Below are positions 25,299 to 34,138 of a stretch of DNA of 64,000 nt, one piece after another. The stretch lies in assembly GCA_963728155.1 (NCBI GenBank), contig CAVSJF010000007.1, forward strand, positions 868,001-932,000, in the 5' to 3' direction. Under the pieces are notes generated by a model that saw nothing but the letters and a program-made list of their open reading frames with translations, did not search any database and had not been told where the DNA came from. The position numbers and the translations under genes are program-made. The stretch is from JACVRW01 sp963728155. Its GTDB lineage: Bacteria; Actinomycetota; Thermoleophilia; Solirubrobacterales; Thermoleophilaceae. Within the stretch, counting starts at the first letter, position 1. Each line of letters starts with the position of its first letter.

Positions 25299-25952
25299 AT
25301 GGTCTCCGTACTCATTGCCGACGACCAAGCGCTCGTTCGCGCCGGCTTCCGGGCGATCCTCGAGTCGCAGAGCCAGATCAAGGTCGTGGGCGAGGCGCGC
25401 GACGGTCTCGACGCCGTCGACCTGGCCCGCCGGCGCCGTCCCGACGTGGTGCTCATGGACATCCAGATGCCCGGGATGGACGGGCTCGAGGCCACCCGGC
25501 GCGTGCTGGCGGACAACCCATCGGTGGCGGTGTTGATGCTGACGACGTTCGATCTCGACGAGTACGTGTACGAGGCGCTGCACGCGGGGGCATCGGGCTT
25601 CCTGCTCAAGGACGTGTCGCCCGAGGGCCTGATCGAGGCCGTGGAGGTGGTGGCCGAGGGGGACGCTCTCATTGCCCCGTCGGTCACCAAGCGGCTGATC
25701 GAGCAGTTCGCCCGCAGCGCGCCGCCGAGCGCAGCGGCGGCGGAGCTCGACGAGCTGACGCCGCGCGAGCGCGAGGTGCTCGGGCTGATGGCTCGCGGCC
25801 TCTCCAACGCCGAGATCGCGGCCGAGCTCGTGTTGAGCGAGGCCACGGTCAAGACCCACGTGAAGCGGATCCTGGCCAAGCTCGACGCGCGCGACCGCGT
25901 GCAGGCCGTGATCTCGGCCTTCGAGGCCGGTCTCGTCACGCCGGGCCGGTAA
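25299..25952 (+). CDS. LuxR/NarL-family response regulator
   Basis: 217 residues. The receiver domain has DD (9-10), phospho-acceptor Asp54 in VVLMDIQMPGMDG, Thr in LMLTTFD and Lys in FLLKDVSPEGL. The C-terminal LuxR-type HTH spans ~145-205 (LTPREREVLGLMARGLSNAE, SEATVKTHVKRILAKLDARD). It is a transcription factor activated by the divergent histidine kinase. Start is ATG 25299. The next gene, a secreted protein, begins 11 bp after its stop, so the two are likely co-transcribed and the secreted protein is a candidate output or component of this system. Confidence 0.93.
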   Translation: MVSVLIADDQALVRAGFRAILESQSQIKVVGEARDGLDAVDLARRRRPDVVLMDIQMPGMDGLEATRRVLADNPSVAVLMLTTFDLDEYVYEALHAGASGFLLKDVSPEGLIEAVEVVAEGDALIAPSVTKRLIEQFARSAPPSAAAAELDELTPREREVLGLMARGLSNAEIAAELVLSEATVKTHVKRILAKLDARDRVQAVISAFEAGLVTPGR

Positions 25953-25963
25953 GCTGCCCGGTC

Positions 25964-28120
25964 GTGAGAGGACCGGCACGGATCGCCGTGATGCTTGCGC
26001 TCGTGGCCGCGCTGGTTGCTGCGCCGCCGGCGTTCGCCCAGGTAGCCAACGGCAGGGGCACCGACCGCTTCGTGACGTATGTCGCGCGGGAGTGTCCGAC
26101 CTACACGGACATCACCGCCAACCGGGCACGCAACGACATCCAGGAAAGCCTCAGGGACCTGGGCGCCGACACCGCCTACCGGGCCGGCCAGCCGATCGAC
26201 CCGGCCATCGAGAGCGCCGACCAGCCCAACTGCGTTCCGCTGTCCGACTGGCGGTTCACGCTCGGCACGGGTTACCGCACGCGGGCCGTGTCGGGCCCGT
26301 GGGGGTCGCTCTCGATCGTCACGTCGCCCTACGCCACCAACATCGTCACGCAGCCGCAGGTGCCGCTGCTCGACTACGCGGGCCGGCCCACCGGCCAGTC
26401 CATCGACGGTGCGGTCACAGTCGAGCTGACCCCCGCTCAGGCCGAGCGCGCGGCTCGCTCCAACTCGCTGTGGATCCAGGGCGGCACCGTGACCGACCCG
26501 ATCCTCGACCAGCAGTTCCCCGGCGAGTTCGGGTTCGGGGCGCTGCGCTGCGCGGTCGACAACCTCAACGGCGACAACGTGGAGTGGATCTCCTACCCGC
26601 AGGGGACAGAGCACGTGTTCTGTTACGCCTACTACGTGAGGCCGCCCCCCACGAGCGGAACGATCGTGATTCGCAAGGAGATCCGCTCCGACGAGCCGGC
26701 GACCCACACCTTCAACTTCGACGGCAATCTCAGCTTCAACCAGGGCGGGCTGTTCAACCTGCGCGTCGACAACGGGAAGGCCGCGAGCCAGACGTTCTAC
26801 CGCGCCGCCACCGGTCCCACCGACGACCCCTGGACGGTGCGCGAGCTCGTACCGGCCGGCTGGCGGCTGGCCGACCTGAGTTGCACCGCCCGGGGGGCGA
26901 GCACAGCCGCCATCGACCTGCCCGGCGGGGTGGCCGACATCAGCCTCGCGGCGGGCGACCGCATCGTCTGCACCTACGTGAACGAGGTCGCACCGGGCGA
27001 GCTGTTCCTGCGCAAGCTCACCCGCGGCGGCATCGGCAGCTTCGACTTCACGGTCAGGCCGGCGGGCGGGGGAGACGCGGTCGAGGCAACCGCCACCACC
27101 GAGGAGGAGGGGGTGGGGGTGGACGCGCAGCCGAGCCCGCTCGACCTGCCCCCCGGCCGGTATCGCCTCGACGAGCGCTTGCCGCAGAGCCGCCGCGGGG
27201 AGTGGCGCCTCGACGACGTCATCTGCAACGGTCAGGTCCTGCCGAACCCCGGGGAGGCCGAGGTCACGCTCACCGCCGGCGCCGGGGCCACCTGCACCTT
27301 CGAGAACAGCTTCGAGGGCGCCGGAGAGATCCAGATCGACAAGGTCACGCTCGGAGGGGTCACGACCACCGGATTCCTGATCTGGCCCGTGGGAGATCCC
27401 GAGACCCGCTACCGCAAGTCCGTGACCACCGAGCGGCCCGATGAGCCGGCCCGCGCCACGGGCTCGGACACCGACGCCCTGCCGCTGGGCGCGTACGTGA
27501 TCCAGGAGCTCGAGCCCGCGTCCTTGGCGCGGACCAACTGGTCGCTGGTGGAGGTGATCTGCAACGGGCGCGCGGTTCCCGCCATCGAGGGCCGCGTGGT
27601 GGTCAAGCTCACGCGCGACCGGCCGCTCGAGCGTTGCAAGTTCACCAACTCGTTCGTCACCGTGCCGGTTCCCGTCCCGCCGCCGGGACCGGATCACATC
27701 CCGGGCGGCCCCGATCCCGACCTCGTGGTGAGCAAGGTCCCCGACCGGACCCGGGTGACCGTGGGCGACGTGGTGACCTACCGGGTCACGGTGAGGAACG
27801 TCGGCGACGCCACGGCCGAAGGGGTGGTGGTGACCGACGACCTCTCAGCCGGCGCGAGCCTGGTGTCGGCTCGCGTCCGGGGCAATAGCTGCGTGACGGG
27901 CAGCGTCCTGTACTGCCGCATAGCCCGGCTCCAGCCCGGGAGTAGCATCACCTCGACCTTCCGTACACGCATGACACGGGCGGGCATCACGAACAACCGG
28001 GCGGTGGTCTACACCGATTCCCCCGAGCGCGCCGATCGCCGTAACGCCGCGGCCGCTCGCGTACGGGTGGGCCGAGTGCCTCCGTTCTGCGTGACCGGGC
28101 GCATCCGAGCCGCCTGCTAA
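25964..28120 (+). CDS. Large secreted protein with three repeated beta domains and a DUF11 domain
   Basis: 718 residues from GTG 25964. A signal peptide (~1-26, ending PPAFAQ) is followed by a unique domain (~27-225). Three related ~110-residue domains come next (about 227-337, 338-446, 447-562), each starting with a strand like IVIRKEIR/LFLRKLTR/IQIDKVTL and ending with a Cys before VNEV/ENSF/TNSF. This is a SpaA/prealbumin-like pattern. A Pro-rich linker leads to a DUF11 domain (~580-700: VTVGDVVTYRVTVRNVGDAT). No LPxTG or C-terminal membrane helix is present, so it is released or bound by other means. It probably has an adhesive or structural role at the surface. Confidence 0.75.
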   Translation: MRGPARIAVMLALVAALVAAPPAFAQVANGRGTDRFVTYVARECPTYTDITANRARNDIQESLRDLGADTAYRAGQPIDPAIESADQPNCVPLSDWRFTLGTGYRTRAVSGPWGSLSIVTSPYATNIVTQPQVPLLDYAGRPTGQSIDGAVTVELTPAQAERAARSNSLWIQGGTVTDPILDQQFPGEFGFGALRCAVDNLNGDNVEWISYPQGTEHVFCYAYYVRPPPTSGTIVIRKEIRSDEPATHTFNFDGNLSFNQGGLFNLRVDNGKAASQTFYRAATGPTDDPWTVRELVPAGWRLADLSCTARGASTAAIDLPGGVADISLAAGDRIVCTYVNEVAPGELFLRKLTRGGIGSFDFTVRPAGGGDAVEATATTEEEGVGVDAQPSPLDLPPGRYRLDERLPQSRRGEWRLDDVICNGQVLPNPGEAEVTLTAGAGATCTFENSFEGAGEIQIDKVTLGGVTTTGFLIWPVGDPETRYRKSVTTERPDEPARATGSDTDALPLGAYVIQELEPASLARTNWSLVEVICNGRAVPAIEGRVVVKLTRDRPLERCKFTNSFVTVPVPVPPPGPDHIPGGPDPDLVVSKVPDRTRVTVGDVVTYRVTVRNVGDATAEGVVVTDDLSAGASLVSARVRGNSCVTGSVLYCRIARLQPGSSITSTFRTRMTRAGITNNRAVVYTDSPERADRRNAAAARVRVGRVPPFCVTGRIRAAC

Positions 28121-28161
28121 CGAGAAGGAATCGCCCCCGCGCGTGCGAATAGGCACTGCGT

Positions 28162-28929
28162 ATGGAGCCCCAGGCCAAGGTCATCGCCTTCACCAACCAG
28201 AAGGGCGGTGTCGCCAAGACGACCACCACCCTCAACCTCGCCGCGGCCTTTGTCGAGCGCGGCCACCGGGTGCTGTGCACGGACCTCGATCCGCAGGGCA
28301 ACCTCACGATGAGCCAGGGCATCGACCCCGACACCCTCGAGCTGTCCATGTACGACGTGCTCGTTCACGGGGTCTCGATCCGCGAGGTGATCCGCAAGCG
28401 CGAGGTCGACGTGGCCTGCGCGTCGATCGACCTGGCGGGAGCCGAGATCGCCATGTCGACGATGATCGGCCGCGAACGGGCTCTGAAGAAGGCCTTCGCG
28501 CCGATCCTCGAGGACTACGACTACATCTTCATCGACACCCCGCCCAGCCTGGGCCTGCTCACGATCAACGCGCTCACCGCCTCCCAGAAGGTGATCGTCC
28601 CCGTGCAATGCGAGTATTTGTCCATGCGTGGGCTGATCCAGCTTCAGAACACGCTGTCTATGGTGCGCGAAGAGCTGAATCCCGACATCGAGATCGAGGG
28701 CATCCTGCCGACGCTGGTCGACAACCGGACGGTTCACGCCAAGGAGGCGATCGAGATCCTCGAGGAGAACTTCGGGAATCGCGTATTCGCCTCGCGCATC
28801 AACAAGACGGTGCGCTTCGCTGAGGCCCCGGTGAAGGGAATGTCGGTGCTCAAGTACGACCCCGACGGCAAGGCCGCCTACGCCTACCGTCAGCTAGCCG
28901 AGGAGGTCCTGACCAATGGAAACCGGTAA
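28162..28929 (+). CDS. ParA/Soj-family ATPase
   Basis: 255 residues. The deviant Walker A is NQKGGVAKTTTTLNLAAAF, Walker A' DLDPQGNLTMSQG and Walker B YIFIDTPPSLGLLT; QCEYLSMRGL is the ParA-specific region. These ATPases form DNA-bound dimers and position cargo such as chromosomes, plasmids or division proteins. No ParB gene is adjacent; instead its last 14 nt overlap ftsZ. That arrangement suggests a job in placing the division ring, as MipZ does, rather than in plasmid partition. Start is ATG 28162. Confidence 0.9.
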   Translation: MEPQAKVIAFTNQKGGVAKTTTTLNLAAAFVERGHRVLCTDLDPQGNLTMSQGIDPDTLELSMYDVLVHGVSIREVIRKREVDVACASIDLAGAEIAMSTMIGRERALKKAFAPILEDYDYIFIDTPPSLGLLTINALTASQKVIVPVQCEYLSMRGLIQLQNTLSMVREELNPDIEIEGILPTLVDNRTVHAKEAIEILEENFGNRVFASRINKTVRFAEAPVKGMSVLKYDPDGKAAYAYRQLAEEVLTNGNR

Positions 28930-30415
28930 GCGCGCCAGCATGCGCGAGGGACCCCTGGCCCAGCTGTTTCGCAAGACCGAGGAGGACGAGCCCGAGGCCA
29001 AGCGGCAGGACGACCGCCCGCCGGCCGAGCCGCCCCGCCGCGAACCGGCCCCCCAGCCGCCGCGCGAGACCCGCGGCGAGCGCTCCTTCGACCAGCGCGC
29101 CACCGAGGCCGCGCGGCGCGCCGAGGAGCGGGCCCGCCGCCGCGAGCAGGACACCCATAGCGAGCGCGGGATGAGCCGCTACGAGGGCGTGCCCTCGCCC
29201 GAGGAGCGCCTGCGCTCGGTCTTCTCCGCCGACATCCCCGAGAACATCCTCGACAAGAGCCCCGAGCCGGTGGCGCCGCGAGAGCCCGAGTTCATGCCCG
29301 AGGCCCCTCACTACGGGATGCCCTCCGCCGGGCGCGTGACCGAGCCCAAGCTGGTCGTGGTCGGCGTGGGCGGCGCCGGCGTGAACGCCGTCAACCGCAT
29401 GATCGAGGCCGAGATCGCCGGCGTCGAGTTCATGGCGGTGAACACCGACATGCAGTCGCTCGAGCAGTCTTCGGCCAACAACCGCGTGCACATCGGCGGC
29501 GAGATCACCCGCGGGCTGGGCTCGGGATCCAATCCCGATCTGGGTCGCGCCGCCGCGCTCGAGGACTACGACCATCTCAAGAGCCTGCTCAAGGGCTCCG
29601 ACATGGTCTTCGTGGCCGCCGGCTCCGGCGGCGGCACGGGCACGGGCGCGGCGCCCGTGGTGGCCCGCATCGCTCGCGAGATCGGCGCGCTCACGGTCGG
29701 CATCGTCACCAAGCCGTTCTCCTTCGAGGGGGCCCGGCGCAGCGAGCAGGCCGACCGCGGGGTCGAGGAGCTGGCCCGCGAGGTCGACACGCTCATCGTC
29801 ATCCCCAACGCGCGCCTGCTCACGGTGCTCGACAAGTCGACCTCGATGGTCGAGGCCTTCCGCGTGGCCGACGACGTGCTGCGCCAGGGTGTGCAGGGCA
29901 TCTCCGACCTGATCACGCTCCCGGGCCTGATCAACCTCGACTTCGCCGACGTCCGCACGATCATGGCCGAAGCCGGCCAGGCGCTGCTCGGAATCGGCAT
30001 GGGGACGGGAGAGCACCGGGCGATGGACGCCGTCGAGCACGCGATCGAGTCGCCGCTGCTGGAGACGTCGCTGGAAGGCGCGCGGTCCATCCTGCTGTCG
30101 GTCACCGGCGGCCGCGACCTCTCGCTTTGGGAGGTCAACGAGGCGGCCAAGGCGGTGGCCGAGGCGGCCCACCCGGAGGCCAACATCATCTTCGGCGCCA
30201 TGGTCGACGAGAAGCTCGAGGACCAGGTTTGGGTGACGGTCGTGGCCACCGGCTACGGCGACCGCCCGGTCTACCGCGCCGTCCCGCGCGAGGACACGCG
30301 TCAGTCGCGGATCCCCGCCGACACCGAGCCGCGCGTGCGGCGCGGATACCAGCGGGAACGCGCCGGAGCGGGAACGCTGGCCGACGTGGACGTGCCGGAG
30401 TTCATCCCGCGCTAA
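28916..30415 (+). CDS. ftsZ: Cell division GTPase FtsZ with long N-terminal extension
   Basis: 499 residues. Residues 1-~142 are an extension not found in classical FtsZ: an N-terminal PLAQLFRKTEEDEP, a Pro/Arg/Glu-rich, probably disordered or coiled segment, and VPSPEERLRSVFSADIPENI. The tubulin-like GTPase starts near 143 (KLVVVGVGGAGVNAVNRM), with the GTP signature GSGGGTGTGAAPVV and T7 loop NLDFADVRTIM. The chain ends with DVDVPEFIPR, like the C-terminal peptide that binds FtsA, SepF or ZipA. Start is ATG 28916, supported by AGGAGGT upstream. The gene lies apart from any dcw cluster and overlaps parA. Confidence 0.93.
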   Translation: METGKRASMREGPLAQLFRKTEEDEPEAKRQDDRPPAEPPRREPAPQPPRETRGERSFDQRATEAARRAEERARRREQDTHSERGMSRYEGVPSPEERLRSVFSADIPENILDKSPEPVAPREPEFMPEAPHYGMPSAGRVTEPKLVVVGVGGAGVNAVNRMIEAEIAGVEFMAVNTDMQSLEQSSANNRVHIGGEITRGLGSGSNPDLGRAAALEDYDHLKSLLKGSDMVFVAAGSGGGTGTGAAPVVARIAREIGALTVGIVTKPFSFEGARRSEQADRGVEELAREVDTLIVIPNARLLTVLDKSTSMVEAFRVADDVLRQGVQGISDLITLPGLINLDFADVRTIMAEAGQALLGIGMGTGEHRAMDAVEHAIESPLLETSLEGARSILLSVTGGRDLSLWEVNEAAKAVAEAAHPEANIIFGAMVDEKLEDQVWVTVVATGYGDRPVYRAVPREDTRQSRIPADTEPRVRRGYQRERAGAGTLADVDVPEFIPR

Positions 30416-30428
30416 TACGCTCGCTCCC

Positions 30429-31952
30429 GTGAAAGGGGTGGTCGCAGCCGGCCATCCGCTCACCGCCGAGGCGGGAGCCGATGTGCTGCGCGAGGGAGGC
30501 AACGCGGTCGACGCCGCGGTGGCCTGCGTGCTCATGTCCTTCGTCGCCGAGTCCCCGCTCACGGGACCCGGCGCGGGCGGCTTCATGCTCGTGCACACGG
30601 CGGGCGGCGAGGACCATCTGCTCGACTTCTTCGTGGCCGCCCCGGGGCGAGGGCTCGATGACGTGCAGCCCAGCGCGCTCACGCCGATCGATATCCGCTT
30701 CTCCGATGACGCGGTGCAGCGCTTCAACGTGGGCCCCTCGTCCTGCGGCGCCTACGGCACCACACTGGGCATGACCCAGGCGCTGGAGCGCTTCGGCTCG
30801 CTCTCGCTCGCCGACCTCACCGAACGCCCCTCCCGCGCCGCCCGCGACGGGATCGACGTGGTGCCCATGCAGGCCTTTCTCTTCACCGTGCTCGAGCCGA
30901 TCCTGAGATCGACCTCCGAGTGCGACGCCCTCTACGCGCCCGGCGGACGGCTGCTGCGAGAGGGAGAGCGCTTCCGCTTCGCCGAGCTGGGCGACCTGCT
31001 CGAGCGCTTCGGCACGGAAGGGCCGGGCTTTCTCTACTCCGGCGACGTGGCCCGCGCGTGCAGCGACTGGGTGCTCGCCCGCGGCGGCCTGGTCACGGGC
31101 GAGGATCTCGCCGCCTACGAGGTGATCGAGCGCGAGCCGGCACGCGTGAGCTACCGCGGCCGCGAGGTGCTCACCAACCCGCCCCCGTCCTCGGGCGGGA
31201 TCCTCATCGCCGACGCGCTCGGCATCCTCGAGCGCCTCGAGGGCCCGCACGACCCGGCGGCGATCGCCGAGGTGATGGCGTCCACCAACCGCGCGCGCGA
31301 CGAGGAGTTCCTCGCCGGGCTCGCCACCGAGGGCTACCTCGAGCGCTTCCTGGCCAAGGACGCGCTGGACAAGGTGGCCACGGAGGTGCGCTCTCAACTC
31401 GGGAATACCACGCACATCGCGGTGATGGACGCCGACGGCGCCTGCGCGTCCGTCACCTGCTCGAACGGCTCGGGCTCGGGCGTGGTCGTGCCCGGCACCG
31501 GCGTGCATCTCAACAACATGCTGGGCGAGGAGGACCTGAACCCGCTCGGATACCACCTCCACGAGCCGGGCGCCCGGGTTCCGAGCATGATGGCCCCGAC
31601 CGTGGTGCTGCGCGACGGGCGGCCGGAGGTCGCCCTGGGCAGCGCCGGGTCCAACCGCATCCGCTCGGCCATCCTCCAGACGATCATGGGCGTGGTGGAC
31701 GACGGCCTCGCCGCCCAGGAGGCGGTGTCGCGCGAGCGAATCCACGTCGAGGGCCGCGAGGCGGACGCCGAGCCGGGGATCGACGAGGCCGCGCTCAACC
31801 GCCTCGAGCGTTCCGATTGGACGGTGCGGCGCTGGGCCGAGCAGAACCTCTTCTTCGGCGGCGTGCAGGCCGTGGCGCGCAACCCGGAGACGGGCGAGCT
31901 GAGTGGCGGCGGTGACCCTCGGCGCGGCGGCGCGGCGACCGTGGTGCGATAA
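30429..31952 (+). CDS. Gamma-glutamyltransferase family protein
   Basis: 507 residues from GTG 30429. It is an Ntn-hydrolase precursor cleaved before the catalytic Thr in GNTTHIAVMDADG, giving large and small subunits. AAGHPLTAEAGADVLREGGN, GPGAGGFMLVHT, NPPPSSGGILIADALG, LNNMLGEEDLNP and RVPSMMAPTVV match the family. Family members split gamma-glutamyl amides such as glutathione or act on related compounds such as acylated cephalosporins. No signal peptide is visible, unlike the secreted enzymes, so this one is likely cytoplasmic. It lies 13 bp after ftsZ and may be on the same transcript. Confidence 0.9.
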   Translation: MKGVVAAGHPLTAEAGADVLREGGNAVDAAVACVLMSFVAESPLTGPGAGGFMLVHTAGGEDHLLDFFVAAPGRGLDDVQPSALTPIDIRFSDDAVQRFNVGPSSCGAYGTTLGMTQALERFGSLSLADLTERPSRAARDGIDVVPMQAFLFTVLEPILRSTSECDALYAPGGRLLREGERFRFAELGDLLERFGTEGPGFLYSGDVARACSDWVLARGGLVTGEDLAAYEVIEREPARVSYRGREVLTNPPPSSGGILIADALGILERLEGPHDPAAIAEVMASTNRARDEEFLAGLATEGYLERFLAKDALDKVATEVRSQLGNTTHIAVMDADGACASVTCSNGSGSGVVVPGTGVHLNNMLGEEDLNPLGYHLHEPGARVPSMMAPTVVLRDGRPEVALGSAGSNRIRSAILQTIMGVVDDGLAAQEAVSRERIHVEGREADAEPGIDEAALNRLERSDWTVRRWAEQNLFFGGVQAVARNPETGELSGGGDPRRGGAATVVR

Positions 31953-32021
31953 CAATCCACTCGACCTCGTGTCGATCACGGGCGGCGAGATTTCCGACGT
32001 GCGTCGAATGACCGCCCGGCC

Positions 32022-33496
32022 ATGTTGGCCGATCCTGGAGGAGTGACCGAGCGGCTGTCAGCGATCGACGGGTCCTTCCTTCGGGTCGAGACCGCCTCGG
32101 CCCACATGCACGTGGCGTGGAGCGCGACGTTGCGGGTGCCGGCCGCCTCACAGCGGCCCACGCTGGCGCGGCTGCGCCGCCACGTGGCGGCGCGTCTGGA
32201 ACGGGTACCGCGCTTTCGCCGGCGGCTCGCCTATCCCCTGCCGGGAATGGGCGAGCCCTTCTGGGTCGACGACCCCGATTTCGACGTCGCGCGACACGTG
32301 CTGCCGCTGGGCACCTCGGGCTACGAGCTCGACGACCGGCGCTTCGCGATGCTGTGCGACAGCGTCCTGTCCGTGCCGCTGTCGCGGGAGCGGCCGTTGT
32401 GGGAGTTTCGACTGGCACCGCACATGACCGCGGGCCGGTGCGGCCTGGTGGCCAAGATGCACCACGCCCTGGTCGACGGGCGCTCGGCGCTGGAGGTGGC
32501 GCAGCTGCTCTTCGACGCCGAGCCGCAGACCGGAGTCTCGCCGTTGCCTGCCCGCTTCGAGGCGCGCCCCGCGCCCGGAGCGGGCAGGCTGGGAGCCCGC
32601 GCGCTCGTGATGGGAGCCGAGGAGTCGCTGCGCGCCGCGCGCGGGGCCGCGCGCATGGCGGGCGAGCCGCGGGCCTCGGCCGGGCGCCTCGCGGGAACGT
32701 TGCGCCGCGCCGCGCTTGCCACGAGCGAGGATCTGCTGCGCCCGGCCCCCTCGTCGGCGCTGAACGGGCGGATCGGCCCGCGGCGTACCCTCGTTCGTCA
32801 TTCGGTCGGGCTCGACGCGGTGCGGCAGGTACGGGAGCGTGACGGCGGCACGGTCAACGACGTTTGTCTCACCCTGGCCACGGGCGCCCTGCGGGAGCTG
32901 ACCCTCGCGCGCGGCGACGAGCCGCGCCCGCTCAAGGCCATGGTCCCGGTCAACCTGCGCATGGACGAGGAGGCGGAGGCGCTCGGAAATCGCATCTCGA
33001 TGGCCTGCGTGAGCCTCCCGCTCGACCTCGCCCGGCCCCGAGCGCAGTTCGCGCGCATCCGGCGCAGCACGCAGGCCTTCAAGCGCGACGGGCGCCCCGC
33101 CGGCGCCGAGGCCGTGCTGGGCGGCATCGGGCTGCTCCCGAACGCCCTGCGGGGCGTGGCCGCGCGGGCCATCGCGAGCCCTCGCGCCTACAACCTGACG
33201 GTCTCGAACATCCCCGGTCCCGGCGTCCCCTGTACATGCTGGGCGCCGAGCTGATCGAAGCCCATCCCGTGGTCCCGATGGCCGAGGGGCACGCCCTCGC
33301 CATCGGCATCTTCGGGTATCGAGACCGTTTGCACTTCGGGTTCCATGCGGATCCGGAGGCGTTCGCGCAGGTGACCGAACTGCCGAGCGCTCTCAGTTCC
33401 TCGTTGAGTCGTCTCCTCCTCTCTCCGAGGGTGCAGACAAGGAGGGGCCGGTCGCAAGGCCGGCCCCTCCGATCTGCCATTGCCGTGTCCGGCTAG
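32022..33496 (+). CDS. Wax ester synthase/diacylglycerol acyltransferase (WS/DGAT), one frameshift
   Basis: About 491 residues after correction. RLSAIDGSFLRVETASAHMH is the standard N-terminus; the catalytic HHxxxDG is HHALVDG (~147-153); MVPVNLRMDEEAEALGNRIS and LTVSNIPGPGVP are the C-terminal motifs. The frame breaks at CCCC 33227-33230: adding one C restores LYMLGAELIEAHPVVPMAEG to the stop at 33496. It makes triacylglycerol or wax esters from acyl-CoA at the membrane. Start may be ATG 32022 or GTG 32043. The last ~25 codons run through a strong hairpin, so another indel could hide an earlier stop. Confidence 0.87.
33441..33470. terminator. Perfect 11-bp hairpin between convergent genes
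   Basis: GGAGGGGCCGG at 33441-33451 pairs with CCGGCCCCTCC at 33460-33470 across an 8-nt loop. It lies between the convergent acyltransferase and LON-domain genes, where a two-way terminator is expected. There is no long U-run on either side. By the corrected frame it falls inside the last codons of the acyltransferase gene. Confidence 0.6.
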
Positions 33497-34104
33497 CGCA
33501 CGCTGCCGTTGCCCTGGGCGCGCTCGGCCGCGCGTTCCGCATGGCGTATCCGGCTGAGCGCCTCGGCGAAGAGCCCCTCGAGCTGCTCGAGGCGCGCGTG
33601 CTCGGAGCGCAGCTCCAGCAGCATCTGCTTCGCGTCGAGGGCCACGTCGAGCGTGGCCGCCATCCCGTAGGCGTCGAGCGCCGCCAGCTCGTCGTCGTCC
33701 GGCCGTTCGTCGGTCACCTCGTCCAGGAGATCCGAGTAGCGGCGCCGGGCCGCGGCGGCCACGGTGGAGGCCTCGCCCAGGGGCTCGTCGTCGAGCAACG
33801 GCTCCACGTCACCGGCGGGATAGGGCAGGTCCTCGATCCGGCGGACCAGCCGAAACGGCTCGGTGCCCTCCACGAGGATGTTCATGCGCCCGTCGTCGAA
33901 GCTCTCGAGAACCCTGGTCACCCGCGCCGAGCACCCCACGTCCTTGAGCCCGTCGTCCGAGAGCCACACGACGCCGAACTCGCTCTCCTGCTCCAGGCAC
34001 TCGCCGATCATCAGCTTGTAGCGGTCCTCGAATATGTGCAGGGGCACGAGCTCGTGCGGGAGGAGCACCAAGCCGAGCGGGAAGAGCGGGAAGCGCTCGC
34101 GCAT
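33493..34104 (-). CDS. LON substrate-binding-domain protein without protease domain
   Basis: 203 residues. FPLFPLGLVLLPHELVPLHI, FEDRYKLMIGECLEQESEFG and LVEGTEPFRLVRR match the N-terminal domain of Lon as found in stand-alone Lon_substr_bdg proteins. The AAA+ and Ser-Lys protease domains are absent, so it is not a protease. The C-terminal ~80 residues are helical and Arg/Glu-rich. The role of such stand-alone proteins is unclear; binding of damaged or regulatory proteins is presumed. It is divergent from photolyase, with 34 bp between ATG codons. Confidence 0.88.
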   Translation of the reverse strand: MRERFPLFPLGLVLLPHELVPLHIFEDRYKLMIGECLEQESEFGVVWLSDDGLKDVGCSARVTRVLESFDDGRMNILVEGTEPFRLVRRIEDLPYPAGDVEPLLDDEPLGEASTVAAAARRRYSDLLDEVTDERPDDDELAALDAYGMAATLDVALDAKQMLLELRSEHARLEQLEGLFAEALSRIRHAERAAERAQGNGSVR

Positions 34105-34138
34105 CGTCCGTAGGCTAACCGGCTACGTACTCCTGCCA

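Noticed and set aside
33493..34104. Lon protease
   Set aside because: Only the N-terminal substrate-binding domain is present; there is no Walker A/B and no Ser-Lys dyad, and the gene ends at 203 codons.
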